Source of the DNA: Phoronis ovalis
Taxonomy: Eukaryota; Phoronida; Phoronidae
Length of the DNA stretch: 17,362 bases
Direction: 5' to 3'
Assembly (NCBI GenBank): GCA_028565635.1
Contig: JAOXYB010021026.1
Location: 1-17,362 of the forward strand
Made by a program: the position numbers and the translations under genes. Position 1 is the stretch's first letter. The number at the start of each line of letters is the position of its first letter. A model generated the notes under the pieces. It ran no database searches and was not told where the DNA came from. It saw only the letters and a program-made list of their open reading frames with translations. Positions 1 through 9,400 of the stretch are shown here, in pieces.

Positions 1-852
1 AAGTTGAAATTTTTGCCTGGAAAAGGCATTAAAAAGTGCTTGAATTTTTCCCTGAAAATCTTGTACGAACCCTGTAATACAGTTTTTAAATTTGGGAAAA
101 ATCTGTATTATTTTTCTCACATAAAATAAATCTTTTCTGACTATGTTATTGTCGTATTTTTATATTTGTATGTTAAATGCATGAAATTCAATGTTTAATG
201 ACATTTCACTTAAAATCATTAGGTACATCCTATGGGAAAATCCAGTAGATCTAAATTTGTGCTAAGGCAAGACCAAAATGAAACCTCGTTTAACGATCAT
301 GACCTCTTCAAATTTTGGCATTTTCATTTGATTAACAGGCTTTAAACAAAAAAAAGAAATTAATTTTTTTTATTGTGGGAGTGTCGTTTACTTGCTAAAA
401 TTTAGATCCACTAAGTTTTCCCCTAGGATGTACCTAGTGATTTTTAAAAGTAGTCTTTACCTATTAACTAAATTTGACACATGAGTCTGAAACTACCGTT
501 GTCATAGCCTGATTATTTAAGTTCCAGAAAACATCTATTTTGTGTGGAAACAATGCAAAACGATTTTTCATGAAGTTTCATTTAAATCTTGATTAAGCCG
601 TTGCTGGCCAGTGACCCTACATTATCTTTTATCGGAATTTGATAAATTTTAAACTTTTACCGGAACTGAAATTAATATTCACTGATGCACACTGGGTTTG
701 TTTATCTGTGACATGTTGTACTTCATATGTTTCCTGAAATATGTAATACATTGCTGATGTGAAATATATGATAAATAAATGACATCATTGTGTTTGTTCT
801 GTTTCTTTTAGTGAACAAAAATTGTCACAGTAAATTATTTTATTTTTTACAG
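1..852 (+). other. APBA intron (5' part beyond window), contains a MITE-like element
   Basis: No coding sequence that matches the flanking protein was seen. The only strong structure is the inverted-repeat element at 211-446. The first 80 bases (CCTGGAAAAGGC near 17, GTACGAACCCTG near 64) look like the edge of an old dispersed repeat, but I cannot name its family. Confidence 0.7.
211..446. mobile_element. MITE-like non-autonomous element with about 55-bp terminal inverted repeats
   Basis: Bases 211-266 and about 391-446 are imperfect reverse complements. Both outer ends carry the TAGGTACATCCTA core followed by a GGGAAAA run (seen as TTTTCCCC on the right), and the inner ends carry AGATCTAAATTT versus AAATTTAGATCC. 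The core between them is about 125 bp with no coding potential. This is typical of a small DNA-transposon derivative. The target-site duplication is unclear: both flanks contain TTAAA-like sequence. Superfamily unknown. Confidence 0.7.
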
Positions 853-972
853 ACCATCAAAAACCTAAGTGTAGCAAAATTAACTGTCGTGTCATGCCCT
901 CCAGTCATTGAAGTGTTGATCAAGAGACCTGATACCAAATACCAGCTGGGATTCAGTGTACAAAATGGTGTT
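853..972 (+). CDS. APBA: APBA exon a: end of PDZ1, linker, start of PDZ2
   Basis: Forty codons in phase 0. The acceptor is a T-rich tract ending ACAG before 853; the donor is GTT|gtaagt after 972. It encodes [10 protein letters not shown] (last PDZ1 helix and strand), the SCPPV linker and the [11 protein letters not shown] carboxylate-binding loop of PDZ2. The open frame runs 5' of 853, but that part resembles no APBA protein and contains the pyrimidine tract. Confidence 0.93.
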
Positions 973-2073
973 GTAAGTATGCAGCAGTGCTTGATTGCAA
1001 ATTAATGCTTTGTCTACTTTTAGCACATATCTTGTTTCTGTTATAACTTGAGCGGATTCATATTTTTGTTTTTTGTTTTGGACTTGTTTGATTTACTTGT
1101 GGATCTTTTATTTTTGCAGATATGTAGTTTGCTGAGAGGGGGGATTGCTGAGAGGGGTGGTGTGAGAGTTGGACACAGAATTATTGAGATTAATAGTCAG
1201 AGTGTAGTAGCAGTACCTCATGAGAAGATTGTCTCGCTATTGGCAAATTCTGTTGGTGAGGTAGGTACCAGTAAAAAATTATCAGGTTTCAATCAGTGTC
1301 ATTGAACTTTATCAAGCATGCAAAATGCCAATAACAGATTTGTATAATGACAATGTGTAATGGCACTGTACTAAACAGTGTCAATTGTGGTCTACAATTA
1401 GATAGTTTCTAGGTTTCTTGTTTGGTACATGCTTATTTGAACTCAAGATATGGTACATTATAACCTGTTACAATTCCCCCTGTTTGAGCTATTGAAATGG
1501 CTATTAAACAAATTGTAGTATTCAAACATTTAGATTTATCAGAGTATGAGCAAGGCACAGCAACACATTGAAATTTGTCTGCCTCATTTAGCAATATGGA
1601 AGTGTCTCTGGCTTGGGATTTTTTTTTTTGACGAATTTTGATATATTTTGTGGATACCTTTTATGCTTCTGTATTGTTTGAGTCATGAATTCATTAATTT
1701 AGAAAGGTATCTTTTTTGTTTTTTTCCAGTGTACAATATCTTATAAAACAAGTAACAGTATTTTGAATATTAAAAACCATTGAAATTTCGGGTTATTGTT
1801 GGTGTATTTTGGGGTCCAGATTTCCACATTTTTGGTTTAGAGTTGGCTCAAAAAAAAATTCCCAAAACAAAAAATGTGTTGTTCTTATAAAATTGTTGGT
1901 GCTAGTGCATACTGACCTTGTCTTAAGGTGGTGGAACATCGATATCACAGCAGTTTTAAGTAATTTGCAGTTTGAAGTACGCAGTTTCTTGGTTTTTTCA
2001 GATTGCCATGAAGACCATGCCTACATCAATTTACAGATTACTTACTGGCCAAGAAACTCCACATTATATATGA
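853..2073 (+). CDS. APBA: APBA/X11/Mint family adaptor, C-terminal three exons (853-972, 1120-1260, 2002-2073)
   Basis: Neuronal-type scaffold family (APBA1-3 in vertebrates, LIN-10 in nematode) with a PTB domain and two PDZ domains that binds APP, Munc18 and channel tails. The window holds the last 333 coding nt (110 residues plus TGA); the N-terminus, PTB domain and most of PDZ1 lie left of the window. Seen: residues 1-20 end PDZ1 and lead into the SCPPV linker. PDZ2 follows, with carboxylate-binding loop YQLGF (30-34), the strongly conserved [19 protein letters not shown] stretch and the PHEKIV helix. The last exon gives [14 protein letters not shown] and the C-terminal end TPHYI. All three exons join in phase 0 with AG/GT borders. 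The family's C-terminal tail is known to fold back on PDZ1, and the HYI end fits this. Paralogue assignment within the family is not possible here. Confidence 0.95.
1120..1260 (+). CDS. APBA: APBA exon b: core of PDZ2
   Basis: Forty-seven codons, phase 0 to phase 0. The acceptor is TTTTTGCAG before 1120; the donor is GAG|gtaggt after 1260. It starts [20 protein letters not shown] and continues through [10 protein letters not shown] and [15 protein letters not shown]. This is the near-invariant PDZ2 core of APBA proteins, including the alphaB helix that lines the ligand groove. Confidence 0.95.
1261..2001 (+). other. APBA intron between exons b and c
   Basis: A 741-bp GT-AG intron (gtaggt...ttcag), AT-rich, with short poly-T runs near 1620 and 1710. 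I see no gene, RNA or clear repeat in it. Confidence 0.8.
2002..2073 (+). CDS. APBA: APBA terminal coding exon with stop TGA
   Basis: Twenty-three codons plus TGA (2071-2073). The acceptor is TTTTTTCAG ending at 2001. It encodes [20 protein letters not shown] followed by HYI. The previous exon ends VGE, giving VGE-IAMKTMP, the family's conserved last PDZ2 strand and C-terminal tail (vertebrate copies end in a closely similar VYI). A longer open frame exists here in another phase and was not used because this frame alone matches the family and joins in phase. Confidence 0.94.
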   Translation: MAMKTMPTSIYRLLTGQETPHYI

Positions 2074-2570
2074 ATGTTGTAGCAGTATATAGGACTCATG
2101 TTGTGCCACAAAGTAATAATTTAATAACACAGAGTGCAGTATACATAATATTGATTTCTGTCTGCAATGAAGTGTCCAAACGATATTATTTAATTGCCAA
2201 ATGTAAGTTCCTTTTGAGGGATTTCTGTTTCCGTTACATGAATACTATTGTTTGACACGAATGTGAGAAGACTTGATACCTTTCTGATAATTTTACATTA
2301 GAAATCAGATGGTTGTTCACAAGGATTTTTTTCCATGTTACACAATAGCTGTATTATGTGCAATGTAATAATATATGTGTGCTATTTCTAATGTAGCTTT
2401 AAAAAAGCTTCATGTTTTCTGTTACAAGTAAAACAGTATTGTTTATGTAAGTCAGTGTTGTTCGTTGTAATAACTGAGTACAAGAATTAAGTAGATTCTT
2501 AAAAATTTATTATCACACTTCTATTGAAATTTGTAAAGAATAAGTAATAAAAAATGTTATTTAGCAGTAA
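2074..2570 (+). other. APBA: APBA 3' UTR (extent approximate)
   Basis: AT-rich non-coding sequence follows the TGA. The most likely poly(A) signal is AATAAA at 2546-2551, followed by T-rich sequence. The end at about 2570 is an estimate; a longer UTR is possible because no transcript evidence is available. Confidence 0.5.
2546..2551 (+). terminator. Candidate poly(A) signal AATAAA for APBA
   Basis: Canonical hexamer about 475 nt after the APBA stop codon, with no better + strand hexamer between the stop and this point. In AT-rich DNA such a hexamer can occur by chance, so support is moderate. Confidence 0.45.
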
Positions 2571-2969
2571 AGATTTCTGCAAAAACAGAAATATTGATTC
2601 TTCAGTTCCTTACAAACCTACATAGCATCTACTCTGTAGAACAGATGTAATACTAATTTTATAAATTGTCGGATCTGTAACTTTGGTAATTGTGACTACA
2701 TGTAAATAACTATATCTGGAATGTTGATCAAACAGCACCAACATTAAAACAAAAATTGGGCTCAAAAAGATGATCATTAAAAAATATTTAAATGTAATAA
2801 TAACGGAAATACAAACATTTAACAGTATTTTTAGATTTATATAAAATCTTATAAGTAGAAAAATAGTACAACCGGACGGACATTTATAAAAACACACAAC
2901 ACAGGAATTAAATGGAATGAGGTGCAAAAAGAACTACGATAATACACAAATTGTAAATATAAGTACATG
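2571..2969. other. Intergenic gap between convergent genes
   Basis: About 400 bp of AT-rich DNA between the proposed 3' ends of APBA and ADGRV1. The short open frames here (for example 2610-2927 on the - strand) are low-complexity and match nothing. A TTTATT at 2506-2511 (AATAAA on the - strand), just outside, would extend ADGRV1 into the APBA 3' UTR if used. Confidence 0.5.
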
Positions 2970-2986
2970 TACAATTGAACAATCAC

Positions 2987-2992
2987 TTTATT
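2987..2992 (-). terminator. Candidate poly(A) signal AATAAA for ADGRV1
   Basis: Reads AATAAA on the - strand, 111 nt after the stop codon TAA. The downstream - strand sequence (about 2941-2960) reads TTTGTGTATT, a GU-rich element as expected after a cleavage site. This gives a short 3' UTR ending near 2970. Confidence 0.6.
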
Positions 2993-3102
2993 GAAAATAA
3001 TACTTCTGTACTATGATTCTGTCTTCTTTTCCTACCCACTAATTTTCTGTCCTTGCTAGTACTGTACACGATAAAAATTCAATAAATATAAACATTAATG
3101 AT

Positions 3103-3402
3103 TTATAAATGAGTATCTGCGATAGAAATTCGCCTCATTCCATATTGCGTATCTTCGTTATTTGTTGGTGTCTCGACCTCATCTTCCCGCATTGGGTCCA
3201 GACCACTGTCATCTGGTGTAAAGCTTCCACCAGTTTTTAAAGCAAAAATTAAATCATCGAAATCTTGGGATTCTGGTTCATGATCATCTAAAGGTGGAGA
3301 CCGATCAGGCGGAGGTCCATAAACATTAGCAGGGGCTGGAGATCGCTTAACTCTCATCTGGCTGCCAGGAATACCATTACCAATTGAATCCTGTTCCCAA
3401 CT
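3103..3402 (-). CDS. ADGRV1: ADGRV1 exon 28 (last): cytoplasmic tail with PDZ ligand, stop TAA
   Basis: Residues 1508-1606 and TAA (3105-3103). It begins SWEQDSIGN. Conserved islands in an otherwise variable, proline- and acid-rich tail are QDFDDLIFALKTG (1553-1565) and MRRISIADTHL (1596-1606). The last four, DTHL, form a class I PDZ ligand; in vertebrates this end binds whirlin/PDZD7/harmonin. The internal ATG at 3357 is not a start. The acceptor reads gtag|AG, so a second AG two bases on would shift frame. Confidence 0.95.
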   Translation of the reverse strand, partial: SWEQDSIGNGIPGSQMRVKRSPAPANVYGPPPDRSPPLDDHEPESQDFDDLIFALKTGGSFTPDDSGLDPMREDEVETPTNNEDTQYGMRRISIADTHL

Positions 3403-6400
3403 CTACAAAGTTCAGTTCTAGTGAGAGAACCTGTCCTGATCAAAGCTAAACAAATGTGGAATGTTGTAAAGTACTAAAAATTTTACTTCTTCATGCCAAT
3501 GCTTGATGTCACAGATTCTAAGCTATTGTAGTTTAAACGAGAGGTTGCTGGATTTCCTTCAGGTGTGCATAGAAAATCCTATTATTCTTATATATTAAAG
3601 AGTGTTCTCAAGTCCCAAGAAGATTAATCTGGTACCAGTATAGATGTGACCAATGTACAATGACATCTGAGTGGTCTTGAATTACTAGCATCAGACAGAA
3701 TGCTCAGATGTCATGGTACACATTCAATTATTTCTAAAGCAATATTCTGGAGAGCAGTACCTTTTGCATTATTACATACTGATTCAACTTTGATTCACTT
3801 TATTAATGAACTCCGTCTTACCTCGTTAATGAGCGAAGCTCTGGAACCTTTTATACTCCCATTGGCTGAGCTGTGGTGTTGTACATACATCATTGGAGGA
3901 TTACCTGAATCATCCATGTCAAGAGTATAGCTGGCTTTTTGTGGACGGAAACATGGTAAACATGGATTGCGTAATGCAGTATAAATAATAAAAGCGTAAA
4001 GACCCTGTAAACAAAACAAAACAATATTGTACACTGTAGATATCCATGTAATGGATATAATGAAGAAAAAAATCAATGTTATTTAATCTTATGACCTGAA
4101 TATAGCTTTAATACAAACTCTCTTCTTTTGTATAATAACTAAAATATCTGGATTCTAATGAAGGTACAAAATAACTGAATGATATAATTATCTGGATTAC
4201 AATGAAGCTGCAATATAACTGATATAGTTTACCTGGATTATACTGAAGATACAAAATAGCTAAAATACCTGGATTATATTGAAGATGACAAAAAATATGA
4301 GCATCCATAGATGTCCATACACCATATGTAAGCCACCCCAGATCCATGTAAAAACAATAATAGCCCAGAAAAATAAGATGGTTTTCACCTCTGAAAAAGA
4401 ATAAGAAAATGTTTCTCGCATGTCTAACATATTGCCTACATCATATTCTTAATAATGAATTTTCTGCCATTTCTCTTACATTTTCTAGAATTTGTCTCAC
4501 TTTTACAATAATTGCACTGAGAAATTAATCCTTACTAGACAATACTTTCACAACTCAGCCTTAAAATTCACTACAGTTTTCATAAGGTATGTGAAAAATG
4601 CCCATTACATTGTAAGTACGTAGAATATGCAGTATAAATATATAGCAATAAAACACAATTACAGTACTGTATAGTTATAATAGTACCAGAGTAAAATATT
4701 GCAACAAAACCAGAACAGCTAAATAGTAACAAGATTATTACAAAATGAATGCATAATACAAATAAGTGTACTTACCTTTGATATTATATCTCCCCCGGTA
4801 GATATCATCATATGCTTGCCACTGTGGTGTGACTTGGAATGCCTTTGTGAAACAAATGGCCACAATAAACAAACAAATTAAAGCAGGTCCAATGACACCA
4901 CCCAGAGCAGCATAGCCATTGGTAACAAAACACCTGTAAAAAAAGGACATATATTAGTAATATTTTGCATTAATTACTGTTATTTATTATTTCGTAATTT
5001 TCATGTCTTAGAACTTCAAAAATAAAATATAATAAGTGTTGTTAGAAATATGTAGTATTTTCATAAGCATATCTATTGTACTGAATCTGCTAATTTATAT
5101 GTTAGTCCTGTTACCATTGCAACTGTTCTAACATTAGCAGATTCAGTACAATAGATACAGTTATGAAAATACTACATATTTCTTACAGTTGCAATGGTAT
5201 CAGGACTAATGCATAAATCATATAGAAATCTAGTCTGCTCAAACATCACATATCACACATAATAATTATACAAGAATAATAAGTTCAGCTATCACTTTTC
5301 ACAATGTTAATCCTAGTCTGTCAGTCACTAGAACGAAATGGCTGGAGACTCGAGCAAGAATTGTTTGAGATCAGCTTCAGAAGAAGTTCTACCTCTGGGA
5401 GATGCACACAAGATAACAATAGTTCAGTCTGTGCTAACAAATAGTAACTTGATTGACAAGTTCCCCAGATACTAAACCCTTACTTGCTACAATTATTACA
5501 CCTTTACAGACATTTCGCTCCAGTGACTATAACTATGTAAAGTGGCTATGTAAAGACTTCGTAACAAGAGTTTCAGACACCAACTGTGTTTGATACAGTG
5601 CAGCTAGTACCTAGTCTCATAAGCAACACAGTAAAGTGTGAACTTACATGTCACGATTGTTATTTACATCTCCATAAATAAAATCTGTCAACAATCCTGA
5701 TGATCGATATATGATGAAGGCAACCGCATAAAAAACACCAACAATAACAGCCGGACTTCCCCAACCAATCAGGAAGAAGAGTACATACTTCCTGTCCGTG
5801 TGCTCATCATTCATTACTAAGATTTTGTAGAAGTTAATTGCCTGCAAAAGCAATTCATGAGTTTTTACGTATAACATAATAATAATACACAAAAACATTG
5901 TTCAACAAGTTTATCATGAGAAGTTTTATTATAGAAATACAGCCTATTGTATTGCATTGAACACATTCTTGGAAATTTAGATAATCAACATTTTTCATAG
6001 CTTTTTGTAGCATTTGGTAGCTTATTTTTATGAATATTTTCAGGGGTAGAGTTCTCAATCAATAAGGAGAAAAACACCAACTACATTACTTATAAACTTT
6101 TCTTATGACTTATGAAGCCGACATTTTTCCAGTCACTAAAAATTGTCTCTATGCAATATATATGCAACTATATGCACTAGTATCGTAAAATTCCAATATA
6201 ATATATATTTATGATATATGAAAGCAAGACAATGCAAGCTAACAGATACCACTGACAAGGTGCTTCTGCCTTCATATACAGTTGCCTAACAATAACCCAA
6301 GGGGCACTTGAAACCATAAAATGTATTTGTTAATTTTTCTATACCTGAGTCAACATCCATGTGAACTGAGCCATGAAGAAGTAATGCATAAACACACCCA

Positions 6401-9400
6401 TGACTGTGCAACGATAGTTATTTTCAAGTGTAGAATGTACCAAAATGTAATCTGAACTGAGGTACGCAGCCACTACATAACAAATCTGAAAAAAAAAAAA
6501 ATGTAATTAAAAGTAATTTTCTACAGTTATTTATCACTTAATATTTTAACTATCTGAAGCAGTTTATTTTTGGTTCAGTCTTTAATTCGTTTAATGTCCT
6601 TACCTGGGTTGCCATAGCTGCAAAACACATGTGCATGAGTAAACTAGCAGAGAACATAGAGTAGATCGAGCAACTATGATGAGACAAGATGGCTAAAGCC
6701 AAACCAGCCTGAAAAACAAATGCTGCTATTACTTTTAAATTTATCATTAAATAAATAAAGAAGCTGATAACAACTGTAATTAAATTTTACAGAGAGGCTA
6801 GACTTGCTAGTGTTTATTCTATAGTTTGTCATTAACATTATTTTATAAATCTACATATTACATATTGAATATTTCCACAGGAGACAACAAGCTAGAGAAA
6901 TACCAGTCCTGTAAGAACAAGATATGGGCTTTCAAAAACATTTTGAATATTTCCATGGTAAGCACAAAGCTTTATAAATACCTATATGCTGCTATCTGTG
7001 TAGTACTTACCATGCAAATAAAGCATGAGACATGGAACCATACTGGATAACCAACAATATTAGGATCTTTCACAGTGTACTTGACTGCATAACTTGACAT
7101 GTGTTTACACGAGCATTCCACAAACTGATCCAAGCCAAGGTCAAGGTTGTTTGTTACTTCACAGATATCTGTGGGTCCTCGCCATGTGTGACTTGTTTCA
7201 TCAAAATATACACACCTACAAGTTTTATTGATAAAATAGTATATGATTGTTATAATCATAAAAATTTACATAATACACAAAGTATGTCTGACAGTTAAAC
7301 TGGTTTTGATGACACGACTAAAGTTAATGACGATATTTTATCATAATTATTCTAATTAGTGGTTGTCAATCAAAATTAGTGACAGTAATTGTGATAAATG
7401 TTACTGCTTATTTATAATAATTTATATGAATGCTTACTGTGCCCTCCTTGTTGCAATGCTATTGTCCACAGTACTGACTCTGTAAACTACAGGGTTATCG
7501 ATGAAGGTTGATGCCTTGCCTTTAATAGTGGCTGTGACCACCTTATTGCTTAGCAACGATTCACCCTCGGATACTGTCAGGAACCACTGTTCACTGTTAT
7601 ATTCCACAAAAGCAATATCCTCACACTGTAAAAAATAAAGTCAGACTTGATAATAAATATCAGGCAGCAAAATATGCAATATTTTGTGTTAATTTTACGT
7701 TGTGAGCATACTAACTGTACAATATGTTTAACACAAAGCAATACACGATGAACCAAAACTTATTACAGAAAGACATCTAGTCTGTGCTCAGACTGTTTTA
7801 TGCATATTATTATTGTAATTATACCTTTATACATTAAAATCTGGCTATATATTATTACACATGAGCAGAAAAATTGTTAAAATTCCTAAACAGTTTCAAA
7901 TACTCATTTTAGTTAATAATATAATAATTATATAGCTTTATTATGTATAGGGAGGAGGAGGCATTTGATACCGGGTAAATATTGTGATACTGAGTAAAGA
8001 TTTTGATTACCGGGTAAAAATAATGATCACTTAATAAATTTTAAAAATAAAAGTTAAAATTTAGTCTAAAAGACATCAGGCATAAAGCAAAACATTACAT
8101 AAATTAATATTTGTCAAGTCGACAGAATTTCTGAGTGGGAAATTGGGTATTTTCTACTGAAAGCAATGGTGGAAAACAATTAGCTATAAAGCGGGAGACT
8201 CCATCTTGCGACCAGAGAATCGACAGCTATTACACTGCCACAGTAATTAGTAACTCTTGAAACCGGTTATCTAAATGCAATAATGTTGTGACCTCTAAAC
8301 TTACTGGGTCATTTCCTTGTACTCTCAAAAACAAGTCCGTAGGAATTGTCAAGTAATCCTTCTTCTCTGCTTGATATCTGTACCCATTTATATTTTCAGG
8401 TTGTTGGCGACCTACTGAAAACCGACTGTAGGTACAATCTGAATATTGTTCACTGCAATTAAATAACAGATATATTCTGAATATCGGGTACTATAATGTT
8501 TCGATACGAGTATATACATACGCACGCGAGTACCCCCCCCCCCCACACACACATATTTTAGGACATTACTGTCAACTCTTTACTCAATTAATATAAAAAA
8601 TGTATTAAAATCACAAATTTTGTCAAACTGTAAGGTCCCTATTGCCAAGTGTTAGAGCTCATGTAAGTTAAACTTAATCCTCTTACTGATCAGAAAAAAG
8701 TACTTATATAAGGCATTTGTATCACGTACATGTTTATTTATTTTAAGTATATCATTACACAAATGTAATATGCTTTAACTTACAAATTGGTTTCGCAAGA
8801 TTCCCCAGTTAGAGGGATGAATGCAAATTGTTCATATATAGGTATCAGCTGATAGCGACCTCTAGTGGCATCTTTACGTGCCGGATCCAAAAGAGCACAA
8901 AAAACATCCATGAAATTCTTCAGTGCTGTGTTTGTTAACCTAGGTAGAAAAAATCACGCTAGCATTGATAACTTTGATATTTCATCACACTTAAAAGGTG
9001 TCTTGTATAGCACCCCTTTTTAACTACATTCTATCATTTCTAAAAGCAACATTTGATGATATGACTGAAATTGAAATAATAAAACATCAGTGAAGCGAAG
9101 TCCACATTTTTCATCCCTATTTTACTTGAATTTCTAATAGTTTGATCATCCAAACAAACAGTTCAAACAGCAAAAACTTGGTTGTAGCAACCACTTGTGT
9201 ATTAAAGTTGCAAAAATGCAGTTAAATGTTACATTTCGCAGCACATATTAAAATGTTAATAATTATAAGTACAGCATTAGTCCTTACTGACCTTCTTGTT
9301 TCTCCCTCGGTAATGAGTTTTTGTAGAATATGCTCCACAACTGTTATTTGAGTAGTACTTAAGCTGTCTTCCACCGCTTTCTCAAGCTCATTCAACACAC

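Noticed and set aside
1809-2255. 148-codon + strand open frame
   Set aside because: It runs in a different phase across the last APBA exon (2002-2073). Its protein is low-complexity and matches nothing, while the APBA frame fits the family exactly.
2610-2927. 105-codon - strand open frame in the intergenic gap
   Set aside because: Hydrophobic AT-rich frame beyond the ADGRV1 stop and poly(A) signal; no splice link and no family resemblance.
3355-3357. ATG at the start of the longest open frame in the last ADGRV1 exon as a gene start
   Set aside because: The frame continues upstream to a splice acceptor at 3403 and joins the TM7/tail exon in phase, so the Met is internal.
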